Source: MED-G105 sp039025235 (GTDB taxonomy: Bacteria > Pseudomonadota > Alphaproteobacteria > Caulobacterales > Parvularculaceae). From it: 64,000 nt of DNA. The position numbers and the translations under genes were made by a program. Below are positions 16,498 through 26,029 of this stretch, in pieces. The notes under the pieces are model-generated. The model saw only the letters and a program-made list of their open reading frames with translations, was not told the DNA's origin and did not search any database. Every line of letters starts with the position of its first letter. Position 1 is the first letter of the stretch. Location: assembly GCA_039025235.1 (NCBI GenBank), contig JBCCOS010000003.1, positions 244,294-308,293 on the forward strand, written 5' to 3'.

Positions 16498-17415
16498 ATG
16501 GGTGAAGCGGTAAAGATATCAGATGTTTTGCATAGAGATGAGCTGCGTGCACTGTCAAAATGTTCTAATCGGCGGGCTGCTCTGGTTTTATCTGGCAATT
16601 GGCTTCTAATCGTTATCGCCTTTGCGGGTGCCATTATTTGGCCAAACCCCCTCACAATTCTTTTAGGCATTGCATTGTTGGGTGGTCGGCAGCTTGGTCT
16701 TGAAATCATCATGCATGATTGTGCGCATAACGCGTTCTTCGTAAATAAGGCGCTCAATCAATTTGTTGGCCATTGGATTTGTGGTGCACCAAGAAATATT
16801 CCCTTAGCAGTCTATCGCGACATTCATTTGAAGCACCATAAATACGCTGGGTCGAGCGACGATCCAGATTTGAAATTTGTCAAAAGTTATCCTGTAACGG
16901 CTGAAAGTTTAAAGCGAAAGTTCATACGCGATTTGACAGGGCAAACTGGATTGCGCGATACGCTCTTTAAACTCCGAAACCTGAATTTTTCGGAAAGTTA
17001 CCAGTGGATCGCTTTCCATGCGATTTTACTTCTAGTGCTGACTTTTTTTGGTGCGCCATGGGCTTATTTGATGTGGTGGGCCGCAGAAATATTCATTCAC
17101 CCCGCGATCTCAAGATTAAGACAAATCGGTGAGCATGGTGTCGCCTCAAATCGATCCAGTGCCGATCCGCGCGATAATACAAGTACGACCCGAGCTGCAT
17201 GGTGGGAGCGTCTATTTGTTTCACCAAACTTCGTGAACTATCATTTAGAACATCATTATTTCGCACATGTTCCGGGGTACAATCTGCAAAGGTTACATAA
17301 GATTCTATCGGAACGGGGGTTCTATGACGGCTTTGAATGCGTTTCAAAGGGGTATGCGGACGTTTTAATGCGATCAATCAGAACTGAACGACCGCTTGCT
17401 GGACAGTCGGCTTAA
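16498..17415 (+). CDS. Membrane fatty-acid desaturase
   Basis: 305 residues with the three histidine boxes of di-iron membrane desaturases: HDCAH near residue 76, HLKHH near residue 117, and HLEHHYFAH near residue 250. Hydrophobic pairs lie at about 28-65 and 175-205. It would introduce a double bond (or, in some relatives, a hydroxyl group) into an acyl chain at the inner membrane, using O2 and an electron donor. The partner ferredoxin or reductase is not nearby. Promoter and operator-like elements lie in the short gap shared with the divergent PaaX-type gene. The position on the chain cannot be read from sequence. Confidence 0.9.
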   Translation: MGEAVKISDVLHRDELRALSKCSNRRAALVLSGNWLLIVIAFAGAIIWPNPLTILLGIALLGGRQLGLEIIMHDCAHNAFFVNKALNQFVGHWICGAPRNIPLAVYRDIHLKHHKYAGSSDDPDLKFVKSYPVTAESLKRKFIRDLTGQTGLRDTLFKLRNLNFSESYQWIAFHAILLLVLTFFGAPWAYLMWWAAEIFIHPAISRLRQIGEHGVASNRSSADPRDNTSTTRAAWWERLFVSPNFVNYHLEHHYFAHVPGYNLQRLHKILSERGFYDGFECVSKGYADVLMRSIRTERPLAGQSA

Positions 17416-17456
17416 CTGTTTAAACGACCGATGTATGCGGGAAACAACAGCAAATT

Positions 17457-18851
17457 TTATTGATCCGTTTCATCATCGTTGTTCCACAAACGTTTCCACC
17501 ATGGTGTTTTCTTTGGTGGATCGAATGATTGATCATTCTTATTCATTTTTGTACGGATCTCATTAATATCCCAATTGGTAAGGTTGGCGAGTGTTTGCGC
17601 TTCTTTCTCGAAGCGCTCGGGAAGGCTCTTACGATACGTTGTTGCTTGTTCACACTTGGCGTCCCCTGCATAGGGGTGGCGCAGAACATAACGGCCTTGG
17701 AAGTTTTGGCGGTCTCCGGTTTCTTTGAACATCAGATCTTCGGGAAAATTCGCAGCGTCATAAGAGACGTGGAGGCGGGTAACAAATACATCTTGTGCCG
17801 GTGATGGGGCGATCGAACGCCGTCCCGTAACAGGGCCGCCATCCGGTAACCAGTACACACCAAGTGATTTCAGTTCATCTTTGGACAGCGGGTCAGCGGC
17901 ACACGGATCGCACCAGGCCATATCCCAAGCATATTCAAGAAAGACTGCCTTGCCGTTTTCTTTTTTGGTTTGTGCTTCAAACATGGATTTATAAAACGCG
18001 CCAAATTCGCTCTTTACAAACAGAGGAATATCGTTGCCGGTTGGCAGCTTTGCAGTACGATAGTTCGTTGTTTCTACCCGTCCTGTCCGGGTGAGGGCGA
18101 ACACAAATAATTCCTGTTTTCCATCAGCATTCACCATTCCAAGCCGGATGGGCAACATGAATCGAGGTGATTCAAAGGCCATCTGTAGGGGCCGTAAATA
18201 TTTCAGGCCAGTTTCGGCTTGTTCATCAAGATTGACTTTGGCTACAAAAAATTTGGTATCTTGCTTAATATAACTTCCGAGGACGTCACTCGCTCCATCA
18301 GGGATTTTATAGCCATTTTCTGTGAGCCATTGTGTGAGGCCATCGGATTCCTCTGCAGACAGAATTTTAATATCGTATTCGCCAACGGTGTATTCCGCTT
18401 CCACCGTTACACCGAGGCTTTTATTGCGCCCTTCGGGCGCCGCGTCTGCCATGGGGGCGGACCGTGTTGCTGTAATGGCCTGATATTCTAACACCTGACA
18501 GGGGTCCGGATCAAAATACTCCACCAGGCGCGGCGCTGTATAAGCATCAAGGTGATCAAGGACGGCATTTTCCCCAACATTGATCTGTCCCTCTTCAAGC
18601 ACGACCGGAACGGGAACAACAATGGCGAAGTCTTCAAGAGGGCCATCATAATCATTTGCCATGGTAATCACGGTTCGATCTTTATCGCGGACCAGGACGA
18701 CCTTTGATGCGCTGTTGAATAGCTTTGTATCTGCCTTGGCGACATAGAACCCGCAAAACGCGACGGCGCCACCAGCACTGGCCATTAATATACCAAGGGA
18801 CGCTGCTGCTATTTTTGACCGGCGATCTTTATGCGGTTTCACTTGAACCAT
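17457..18851 (-). CDS. DUF2330 protein, exported/membrane-anchored
   Basis: 464 residues from ATG 18851, fixed by AGGAG seven bases upstream. A basic N-terminus (VQVKPHKDRRSK) leads into one hydrophobic segment (IAAASLGILMASAGGAVAFCGFYVA), a signal peptide or anchor. The domain that follows (TKLFNSASKVVLVRDKDRTVITMANDYDGP and FAIVVPVPVVL) is typical of DUF2330, whose biochemical role is not known. The last 30 residues are charged and Trp-rich (KKTPWWKRLWNN). It begins ten bases after the stop of the NqrB/RnfD-like gene, so the two form one operon and probably work together in the envelope. Confidence 0.88.
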   Translation of the reverse strand: MVQVKPHKDRRSKIAAASLGILMASAGGAVAFCGFYVAKADTKLFNSASKVVLVRDKDRTVITMANDYDGPLEDFAIVVPVPVVLEEGQINVGENAVLDHLDAYTAPRLVEYFDPDPCQVLEYQAITATRSAPMADAAPEGRNKSLGVTVEAEYTVGEYDIKILSAEESDGLTQWLTENGYKIPDGASDVLGSYIKQDTKFFVAKVNLDEQAETGLKYLRPLQMAFESPRFMLPIRLGMVNADGKQELFVFALTRTGRVETTNYRTAKLPTGNDIPLFVKSEFGAFYKSMFEAQTKKENGKAVFLEYAWDMAWCDPCAADPLSKDELKSLGVYWLPDGGPVTGRRSIAPSPAQDVFVTRLHVSYDAANFPEDLMFKETGDRQNFQGRYVLRHPYAGDAKCEQATTYRKSLPERFEKEAQTLANLTNWDINEIRTKMNKNDQSFDPPKKTPWWKRLWNNDDETDQ

Positions 18852-18861
18852 GGGAAACTCC

Positions 18862-19884
18862 TTAATGCCGTTCTTTTCTTTTGAAGTGGCTATTGGATTT
18901 GAAGGGTGAATTTTGTTGGGCGGCATCGCGGCATGCCGGATTTTGATTGTGGTGCTTTGGCCAAGTATAGGCCGGGGCCAAAGCGATTGCATCAAGGACC
19001 GGCCTGATGATGCACATAATCGCAAGCGCATAGAAAATTCCATCGCTAATGAAGTTTTGAAATATCAACCAGTGGGCCAGTGTTGCGGTTAGCCCCGCAA
19101 ATAGAATCCGACCGAGCGGTGTATCCGGTGTCGTCTTGGGGTCGGCGATCATAAAAAATGCAAATAGCATCAATGCACTATTCTGTAAGCGATGTATTGG
19201 AATAGATATTGGGTCGCCAAGCCAAGCCGCCCGCGCAAAAGCAAGGCCTGCAAAGACTGCTAGGAATGTCAGCGGTATATCAAGTCTCGCGGCGCGGCTT
19301 GTGATGATAAAGCCTATTCCGGCTAAAAGCGCAGCGAGCCAAATGGCCGTTCCCCATTGCCCTGGTGTTGTCCATGCGGCACCGGAAAGGGATGACCCGA
19401 CAGGCATTAGGGATGATACGATCAGTAGCGTGACGATACCAATATTAGCTGGGTTGAAAATATGTTTTCCATAGAGGCGAATAAGGAACTTTGAACCGAT
19501 GGCAATTGATGCGGCAAGGGCCATGATCATTGGGTTATCGGCCCGTAGCAGGAGGAGCAGCGACAGACTTGTCACAGCGGCACTACGCGTGTCCATACGG
19601 ATCGCGTTGATGAGCGACCCTATAAATTGCGTTGCAAATGCCGCAGAAAACACGGCTATGATTTTTAGTGGTTCAAAGCTGAATACCTTTGTGATGAGGC
19701 CGTAACTAAAAAGGGTAATCAAAGCGCACAGCTGTAAAACTCTTGGGTCTTCAGGAAGCGCATCAATAAATCTTGTGTACGCGTTTGTTGGTAAGGGAAT
19801 CCAGAAAACACTGGACTCAACCCTTTTAGAGGGTGTTGACCTTAGGGGTATGTCCGAGTTTAATTCTAGAGACTGTCTTACCAC
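18862..19884 (-). CDS. NqrB/RnfD-like membrane protein (orphan)
   Basis: About 340 residues and some nine to ten membrane helices. The KHIFNPANIGIV segment and SPGQWG-like TTPGQWGTAIW match the NqrB/RnfD family, whose classical members carry flavin in Na+- or H+-pumping complexes. GTG 19884 is preferred over TTG 19905 because GGAG lies seven bases before it. I cannot find a clear S-x-A-T flavinylation motif; SGAAWTT is the nearest. No other Nqr or Rnf subunits are present. It heads an operon with a DUF2330 protein, so it is probably a specialised relative rather than part of a full complex. Confidence 0.85.
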   Translation of the reverse strand: MVRQSLELNSDIPLRSTPSKRVESSVFWIPLPTNAYTRFIDALPEDPRVLQLCALITLFSYGLITKVFSFEPLKIIAVFSAAFATQFIGSLINAIRMDTRSAAVTSLSLLLLLRADNPMIMALAASIAIGSKFLIRLYGKHIFNPANIGIVTLLIVSSLMPVGSSLSGAAWTTPGQWGTAIWLAALLAGIGFIITSRAARLDIPLTFLAVFAGLAFARAAWLGDPISIPIHRLQNSALMLFAFFMIADPKTTPDTPLGRILFAGLTATLAHWLIFQNFISDGIFYALAIMCIIRPVLDAIALAPAYTWPKHHNQNPACRDAAQQNSPFKSNSHFKRKERH

Positions 19885-20305
19885 TGCATATCTCCAAGAG
19901 ACCAAGAAGAGCGATCTTTTTCGTGCCTCAGGCGTTTTCGATGCCGAAGTTGTGCTCGTGCCTTTGTCTTATTGACGCGCTTTTCGCGCCTTTATCTTAG
20001 CCGCACAACCCGTGAGCGATTCGCCTTAAACATCGCTGAAAGGATAGCTTTAGGGCAAACGCTTTTAGCACTGTCGTGCAAAGAAATTTCTGCGGGGTAT
20101 GCCTCGCTTCGCTTGAAATGGTGATTCATTCCGATTGCTCACCTATGGCGTCAGTAATCACCTCCAATTTGGGCATAAGCACGGCGAAGCAGCGGTGTTT
20201 CAGAGGCTGATAATTGGTTGAGCGAAGACTTGTTTTTGCTTGGATGAGCCGAAAATGCCCATGTGCTGACGGTGTTGCCTTTGGGAAAATAACGAAAGAA
20301 AGACG
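19885..20305. other. Intergenic gap NqrB-like to uvrC
   Basis: The 420 bases hold no convincing gene. A short CGCG hairpin lies near 19977-19993. The rest shows no clear promoter. Confidence 0.4.
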
Positions 20306-22369
20306 TCAGTCGCCATGGAAGAAGTCATAGATCCGCTGTGCGAGCGCCTCAGACACGCCATCAACGGCCGACAGGTCTTGCTTTTTTGCCCGAGCAACAG
20401 CCTTCGCTGACCCAAAGTGATTAAGGAGTGCTCTTTTTCGAGCAGCACCGACGCCTGGTACTTCGTCAAGCGGATTGGCGGAAATTGCTTTTTTTCTTTT
20501 GGCTCGATGCGCGCCAATGGCAAAGCGGTGTGCTTCATCTCTGAGGCGTTGAATAAAAAACAGCGCAGGGTCATTGGGTGGCAATAGAAATGGTTCCCTA
20601 CCGGGAAGGAAAACTTGCTCGCCGATGGCACTTGCGGTTCTGTCGGCTGTTTTTCGGCCGCGTTCATCTTCGCGGCGACCTTTCGCGACAGCGATGAGCA
20701 TTGGTCCATCTGTTTGCGGATCGATTCCGGCCTCGGTTGCGGCTTCCAATGCTGCTGAAAGCTGTCCCTTTCCACCGTCGAGAATGATTAGATCAGGCCG
20801 CGCAGATGCCTCGTCTTCTTTTGCAATGCGCGCGAAGCGTCTTGATAGGACTTCGTGCATCATGCCAAAGTCATCACCTGCCGTGACATCCTCAGACTTG
20901 ATATTAAATTTTCTGTACTGATTCTTTAAGAAGCCTTCGGGTCCGGCGACAATCATAGCGCCAAGCGCATTCGTTCCTTGAATATGCGAGTTATCGAAAA
21001 CCTCAATTCTCTCTGGAGGGGATTCTAGCTCAAGAACGTCGGCAAGCCGCTTCATATTTCTTTGTTGGGTTGCCGACTCTGATAGCCTTCTTGCCAATGC
21101 TTCGCGTGCGTTCAACAGCGCCGATTGCACCAAGTCACGTTTTGTGCCGCGTTGAGGTGTGTGAATTTCAACGCGCTTTTCTGCGGTGAGTGATAAAGCC
21201 TCCGCCAGGAGATCGCCTTGTGCCGGTTCTACGCTTGCAAGAATGAGCTTAGGCGCTGGGCGCGCATCATAGAACTGTGCCATGAACGCACCGAGGATTG
21301 TTTCATTCTCATCGTCGCTGTCATGTTTTGGAAAATAGGCATGATTACCCCAATTCTGTCCTGCGCGAAAAAAGAACACTTGGATACAGGCCTGACCACT
21401 GTCTTTGTGAATTGCAAATATATCCGCTTCAGGAACGCTATCTGCATTGATGTCTTGACTGCCTTGAATGTAGGTGAGGGCGCGAATTCGATCGCGCAGA
21501 CTTGCGGCGCGTTCAAAGTCAAGCTGCTCAGCGGCGGCCTCCATATCTTTTGATAGACGCTTTTGAACGGTTTGATCCCCCGCCAAAAATGCCCTCGCTT
21601 CATTAACAAGTAATCTGTAATCGGCAGCCGAGATTAGATCGACGCATGGCGCCGCACAGCGTTTTATTTGGTGCAGGAGACAAGGACGCGATCGCGCATC
21701 ATATACACTATCAGAGCACGAACGGAGGAGAAAAGCTTTTTGAAGCGTGTTCAGTGTGTTATTCACAGCGCCAGCCGATGCAAAGGGCCCGTAATAATCA
21801 CCTTTACGCTTGCGTGCGCCGCGGTGTTTGAGGATTTGTGGCGCTTCATGATCAGCAGCAATTAAGATGTGTGGGAATGATTTATCATCGCGCAATATGA
21901 CGTTATAGCGCGGCTTCAATTGTTTGATGAGATTGGCTTCAAGCAGCAGTGCTTCGGTTTCACTTGACGTGACAACAAATTCCATTGCCTGAGTTTCCGA
22001 AATCATGCGCATAATTCTGTTCGAATGACCGCCGGACTTTGCATAACTAGAAACTCGGTTTTTGAGGTTTTTCGCCTTTCCCACATATAGGACGTCCCCG
22101 TTTTCATTTATCATTCGATAAACGCCGGACTTTCCTGGCAAGCGTTTCACATGGTCGGCGATGAGTGCCGCCCCTTTTAGGGCGGGGGTGTCATTTCCGT
22201 CTTTTGGGGCTTTGTCGAAAATGTCGTTCTCAGATGGCTTGGTCGCCTGTATCGCCGTCCTATCTAGGGCTAAATCTGGGCTTTCACGTTCACTGGAAGA
22301 CTTGCTTTCTGGCGCACCCGTTGTTTCTGGTCCGGTATTGGATTTATGGTTTGGTAATGGCGACATCAT
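20306..22369 (-). CDS. uvrC: Excinuclease ABC subunit C
   Basis: 687 residues. UvrC makes both incisions around a bulky lesion during nucleotide-excision repair. After a low-complexity N-terminal extension of about 75 residues (Ser/Glu/Pro-rich, unusually long), the GIY-YIG nuclease starts at LPGKSGVYRMINENGDVLYVG. The UVR motif lies in AAAEQLDFERAASLRDRIRAL, the RNase H-like nuclease around EVFDNSHIQG and LIILDGGKGQL, and the helix-hairpin-helix pair at the end (VPGVGAARKRALL, VDGVSEALAQRIYDFF). ATG 22369 or 22366 may serve as start; either may be upstream of the true one given the extension. No partner uvr genes are nearby. Confidence 0.97.
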   Translation of the reverse strand: MMSPLPNHKSNTGPETTGAPESKSSSERESPDLALDRTAIQATKPSENDIFDKAPKDGNDTPALKGAALIADHVKRLPGKSGVYRMINENGDVLYVGKAKNLKNRVSSYAKSGGHSNRIMRMISETQAMEFVVTSSETEALLLEANLIKQLKPRYNVILRDDKSFPHILIAADHEAPQILKHRGARKRKGDYYGPFASAGAVNNTLNTLQKAFLLRSCSDSVYDARSRPCLLHQIKRCAAPCVDLISAADYRLLVNEARAFLAGDQTVQKRLSKDMEAAAEQLDFERAASLRDRIRALTYIQGSQDINADSVPEADIFAIHKDSGQACIQVFFFRAGQNWGNHAYFPKHDSDDENETILGAFMAQFYDARPAPKLILASVEPAQGDLLAEALSLTAEKRVEIHTPQRGTKRDLVQSALLNAREALARRLSESATQQRNMKRLADVLELESPPERIEVFDNSHIQGTNALGAMIVAGPEGFLKNQYRKFNIKSEDVTAGDDFGMMHEVLSRRFARIAKEDEASARPDLIILDGGKGQLSAALEAATEAGIDPQTDGPMLIAVAKGRREDERGRKTADRTASAIGEQVFLPGREPFLLPPNDPALFFIQRLRDEAHRFAIGAHRAKRKKAISANPLDEVPGVGAARKRALLNHFGSAKAVARAKKQDLSAVDGVSEALAQRIYDFFHGD

Positions 22370-22451
22370 TAGCGTGTGAGTTAACCAGTCGTTATGAAGG
22401 CTTCAATAAGTTTGGATATCGTAGTTCATTGCTTAAGAAAAAGGGCCCCCA

Positions 22452-22580
22452 ACGCATTTTCAGCTCAAGTCGCTACATAAGTAACTACTGGCCAACGTAA
22501 TGGCCAATGTGACAGGAAATGCGTGAAATTAATGACCTGAAGACGCTCGGCGATATCATCCGGAAAAAAGCGGCTTTAAG
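22452..22580 (+). repeat. Dispersed palindromic repeat, copy E
   Basis: This is a diverged member: GCATTTTCAGCTCAAGT at the left, AGGAAATGCGTGAAATTAAT in the middle, and a right-hand arm ending GCGGCTTTAAG. It fills most of the gap between the divergent uvrC and DUF3592-like genes. Confidence 0.6.
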
Positions 22581-22600
22581 GCGTTTAGGCACACGAAGAT

Positions 22601-23263
22601 ATGGACGTTTTGGCAGAAAAACGAACAAAAGCGGCATGGGCTGCGCTCTTATTCGGTGTCATTTCACTTGCCGGACTTTTCGCCGCATTCGCCGCTGTGA
22701 AAGACTTTGCTTACGCTCGTGCAAGTGGTCGTTGGGCACAGACAAACGGTGTCGTGCTGAGCTCCGACAACACTGATTTTCGCTACGCCTATCATTGGCA
22801 AGGGAAGAGTCGCGAAGGGCACCGCATTTCATTCTTCACACGTGGCTTTATTGGAACACCCCCACCCACCAAGCCTGGCTCGATGTTAGATGTTTATGTT
22901 TCACCGTCAGATCCTGACACGTCCGTGCTGGTTCCGGGTGGGTCAGGGCGTCGCTTCGCGGTTTGGATTGCATTTTGTGGTGCTATTGTTTTCACCGGGG
23001 TCGCCGGTTTGACGAGAGCCATGCTCGCTTTTGATTTCCCCGAATATGGTGACCTCGATCGTTCGTCAGACACTGATCAAAATTCTCTCAACGAAAACAC
23101 AGACGAAAATGATCAGCGTTGGCAAGACGCTTATGATGAGGACGAGCGATATAATGATGAAGATGAATGGGGAGAACCTCTCGACGGATCGTCCGATCTT
23201 CAATTCGATGAAACCGTATATGAGAGGTTAAAACCTGCCACCCGCATAGCAGGGCGCCGTTGA
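22601..23263 (+). CDS. DUF3592-like membrane protein
   Basis: 220 residues. Two membrane helices (about 12-33 and 128-148) flank an extracytoplasmic region of about 90 residues with SGRWAQTNGVVLSSD and GSMLDVYVSPSDPDTSVLVPG, the pattern of DUF3592 proteins, whose function is unknown. The C-terminal 60 residues are very acidic and low in complexity (Asp, Glu, Asn), presumably in the cytoplasm. The ATG is 21 bases after repeat copy E. It is convergent with folB and has no evident operon partner. Confidence 0.78.
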   Translation: MDVLAEKRTKAAWAALLFGVISLAGLFAAFAAVKDFAYARASGRWAQTNGVVLSSDNTDFRYAYHWQGKSREGHRISFFTRGFIGTPPPTKPGSMLDVYVSPSDPDTSVLVPGGSGRRFAVWIAFCGAIVFTGVAGLTRAMLAFDFPEYGDLDRSSDTDQNSLNENTDENDQRWQDAYDEDERYNDEDEWGEPLDGSSDLQFDETVYERLKPATRIAGRR

Positions 23264-23302
23264 CGTAAAGCATCGCCACTTCAATTGGCATCGGGGAGAG
23301 CT

Positions 23303-23409
23303 TTTAAAGCGCCTTCGTTTCAATTGGAATCAAAACGGCGCTTTCAGTTTTTTCATTTTACGCATTTCTTTAACGCCAACAGCGCACATTTGACCTGAAA
23401 ACGCTTTAA
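23303..23409 (-). repeat. Dispersed palindromic repeat, copy D
   Basis: On the minus strand it reads TTAAAGCGTTTTCAGGTCAA, then GCTGTTGGCGTTAAAGAAAT, then the hairpin arms AAAGCGCCGTTT and AAGGCGCTTTAAA around ATTCCAATTGAAACG. It lies between the converging ends of the DUF3592-like gene and folB and could stop transcription from both sides. Confidence 0.75.
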
Positions 23410-23444
23410 TCAACATAAGTTCGTATTGTGGAGAATTCAGGGCG

Positions 23445-23861
23445 CTATGATTTTCTTCGTCGAGTGATTTCCACACCAACAGCATCTGCAATTGAGATCG
23501 CTTCGAGTTTTTCAATTCGAACTGTAACACTCAGAACCATTGGGTTAACCAGAGCCAACTCAGCGATTTGTGTCGCTAGCGTTTCGACGAATTTGATATG
23601 CCCTTGACTGATCAATGCTTCGATCGATTGGGACATGCGATCATAACAAACAACATCAGACAAGTTTTCAGATAGCGGATTATCGGGCGTGGTAACGTTC
23701 ATACTCACATCAATCTTTATCGGCTGCTTGCGTCCGATTTCATCGGCATAGGCACCAATTTCTGCATCAATCGCAAGTCCCTTCAAAAAGACAGTGCGCT
23801 TGGTTTCTACAGATATGATTGCATCCGTTGAGATGTCATTTTTCGCTAGCATAGTATCCAT
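23445..23861 (-). CDS. folB: Dihydroneopterin aldolase
   Basis: 138 residues. It converts dihydroneopterin to 6-hydroxymethyl-dihydropterin plus glycolaldehyde in folate synthesis. The family opening VFLKGLAIDAEIGAYADEIGRKQPI is clear from residue 24. The conserved pterin-binding Glu lies in KFVETLATQIAEL, and the catalytic Lys in VRIEKLEAI. About 20 residues precede the domain; ATG 23852 is a possible alternative start. It follows the SDR gene by 34 bases in the same direction, an arrangement that fits a pterin operon. Confidence 0.92.
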   Translation of the reverse strand: MDTMLAKNDISTDAIISVETKRTVFLKGLAIDAEIGAYADEIGRKQPIKIDVSMNVTTPDNPLSENLSDVVCYDRMSQSIEALISQGHIKFVETLATQIAELALVNPMVLSVTVRIEKLEAISIADAVGVEITRRRKS

Positions 23862-23895
23862 GGTATTGGTGTATCTGATGGCTTAGAGGCACGCG

Positions 23896-24681
23896 CTACT
23901 CTTTAACAAGGGCGTCGGGAGTTTCCCAGCCCAAATGCTGCCCACCGTCCACAGAAATCATCTGTCCGGTAACCGGGCCAGCGGAAATTAAGTAGCGCAT
24001 CGCAGAGGCAATATCGTCTGGTAGTGCTCCTTTGCCGGTAATTGTTGCGGCATTTTGTGCCTGCCAATCGGCTTCTGATTGACGGTCGTTCCGCATTGTC
24101 GGTCCCGGTGCGATGGCGTTGACCCTTACGCCGCAGGGAGCGAGGGCTTGAGCCATGGTCTTTGTTGCAACGTGGAGTGCTGATTTTGAAAGGGTATATG
24201 AGAAAAACTGAGGCGTTAGTTTAAGTACCCGTTGATCGATTATATTGATCACGAGATTATCAACATCATTGGGAGCTTGTGTCGCAAATTGCTGGGTCAG
24301 AAAGACAGGTGCGCGAAGGTTTGTCGATAGGTGCGCGTCCCAACTGTCATTTGTCATCGTCGAAAGTTCATCATTTTCGAATAAAGATGCGGAGTTAATC
24401 AGTAGACTTATTGGTGCTTGTAAAGCGTCGGACGCCGTTGCAATCAGGGCGGCTGTCTCGTCTTCATTCGACAAATCGGCTTGCACCACTGTAACGCTAT
24501 TGCCGTTATCTTTTATCGCGTTTGCAACTTCCAGAGCCTCGTCGTTCGATCGGTTATAATGAATGGCTACAGAAAACCCATCTTCACCAAGGGCCAATGC
24601 CATGGCTTTTCCAAGCCGCTTCCCCGCCCCGGTGACAATCGCGGCTCGCCCTAGGCCTGGGGATATTTTATTTTTGAGCAT
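23896..24681 (-). CDS. Short-chain dehydrogenase/reductase, probable pteridine (FolM-like) reductase
   Basis: 261 residues of classical SDR fold. The NADP-binding motif VTGAGKRLGKA is near residue 15, the INSAS motif near residue 93, and catalytic Tyr and Lys are in YTLSKSALH near residue 160. The glycine motif GAGKRLG (TGxxKRxG) and the Arg-rich cofactor site resemble dihydromonapterin/pteridine reductases rather than FabG (TGxxxGIG). Its place just upstream of folB supports reduction of dihydrofolate or dihydromonapterin. An unrelated SDR substrate cannot be ruled out. Confidence 0.82.
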   Translation of the reverse strand: MLKNKISPGLGRAAIVTGAGKRLGKAMALALGEDGFSVAIHYNRSNDEALEVANAIKDNGNSVTVVQADLSNEDETAALIATASDALQAPISLLINSASLFENDELSTMTNDSWDAHLSTNLRAPVFLTQQFATQAPNDVDNLVINIIDQRVLKLTPQFFSYTLSKSALHVATKTMAQALAPCGVRVNAIAPGPTMRNDRQSEADWQAQNAATITGKGALPDDIASAMRYLISAGPVTGQMISVDGGQHLGWETPDALVKE

Positions 24682-24809
24682 ATCTTTTTCAGCCCTCTCA
24701 AATAATATTGATGCTGTAGGTCCACGGAGAAAACGTTGACTGCTGGTGCTGCCTCATAACGCAGTCGGAGAAACACGCGACCTCTTGGCGGATAACTGCC
24801 CTTTGATAC

Positions 24810-25763
24810 TTAAAGGCTGCGGGACAAAATTATAATAAATGCAAAATAGGCGATCGCCATTATTGCCCCGGTTACGCGGTTGATATCGCGCTGCGTAAAG
24901 ACAAAAGCAGAAATAGTAATCGCTGCTAGGGTCATAACAGGAAGGTCCAACGACAAAGATGATTTATCAAAGGTTGCTCCCCCAGCGATACCGGCGGCAC
25001 CACCAACGGCAAGAATATTGAAAATATTCGAACCAATAATATTACCGATCGCCACGTCGGACTTTTTATGAATAGCTGCAGCGGCAACGGTAGCCAGTTC
25101 CGGAAGTGACGTTCCAAAGGCGATAATCGTCAGGCCAATGAATTCATCTCTAACGCCAAGATTTGCGGCAAGTTCCGCGCCGTTCTCCACAAGGAGATGC
25201 GCGCCAAGTGGCAATCCGAATAAGCCAAATACAATGAAAAGTATTGTTCTTATCGATACGCCGTTACCGTCATATTCCTCAACATCGTCGACGAGGGGGT
25301 CCTCACCGCCAGATTTTATCGCACGGATGCCAGTGTAGGTGATGTACCCTATGATACCAGCAAACAATCCGTACCCCCAAGCCGTGTCGATCGTTCCGGT
25401 TGTATAGGCAATGAATAAGAGTGCGGCAGTCGCAATCAGCATGAATAGGGCATGTCTGCGCAAGCCCGGCACATGCGTGGACATGGGATAAATGATTGCA
25501 GGTAAACCGATGACAAGGAGGACGTTCGCTATATTCGATCCAACGATATTTCCAAGAGCAATACCGTCTTTTCCTTTGAGTACGGCATCGACAGCGACCA
25601 CAAGCTCTGGGGCTGAGGTCCCAAATGCAATAATCGTTAGGCTTACAAGCAATGCCGGTACGTTCAGGGCGCGAGCAGCTCCGACAGCGCCACGAACAAG
25701 CAAGTCTCCAGAAACCAACAAGACGATAAGTCCGAACAAAATATACAAGGACTCAGTTAACAT
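24810..25763 (-). CDS. Na+/Ca2+ (CaCA family) antiporter, YrbG-like
   Basis: 317 residues and about ten membrane helices in two inverted halves. The alpha-1 repeat includes GTSAPELVVAV and GNIVGSNIANVLL (residues 48-83). The alpha-2 repeat has GTSLPELATVAAA and GNIIGSNIFNIL (about 210-248). The acidic residues in both repeats bind the cation. The acidic loop in the middle (DPLVDDVEEYDG) separates the halves. It exports Ca2+ in exchange for Na+ (or H+) across the inner membrane. It stands alone. Confidence 0.93.
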   Translation of the reverse strand: MLTESLYILFGLIVLLVSGDLLVRGAVGAARALNVPALLVSLTIIAFGTSAPELVVAVDAVLKGKDGIALGNIVGSNIANVLLVIGLPAIIYPMSTHVPGLRRHALFMLIATAALLFIAYTTGTIDTAWGYGLFAGIIGYITYTGIRAIKSGGEDPLVDDVEEYDGNGVSIRTILFIVFGLFGLPLGAHLLVENGAELAANLGVRDEFIGLTIIAFGTSLPELATVAAAAIHKKSDVAIGNIIGSNIFNILAVGGAAGIAGGATFDKSSLSLDLPVMTLAAITISAFVFTQRDINRVTGAIMAIAYFAFIIILSRSL

Positions 25764-26029
25764 TGATGCTTCTATCGTAAATGCGGGCAGCTTGCACGGA
25801 GGGTTTCGCGGTAAGTGTTTCAGTACGCAGGTTCGCTAAAGCAACACAGCGATCTGATAGTTTGGACAATATTCGCAGATTAAAAACAAGGTGCCTTAAG
25901 GCCCACACAGCAATTTTATAGGTTTTTGCAATCAGTGAGGCCCAGCAAAAATAAAGAAACCGGGAAGTTTTTTACCTTTACGGCTGCTACTGGGCCGCGG
26001 GCAAAATGAACCGTGAATTTGCGATTGGG

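Noticed and set aside
13390..17415. Genomic island bounded by a duplicated tRNA 3' end
   Set aside because: I looked for a second copy of the tRNA-Arg 3' segment and for an integrase up to 17.4 kb and saw neither.
20200..20775. 191-residue minus-strand frame
   Set aside because: It overlaps the uvrC 3' end in another frame; uvrC is unambiguous there.
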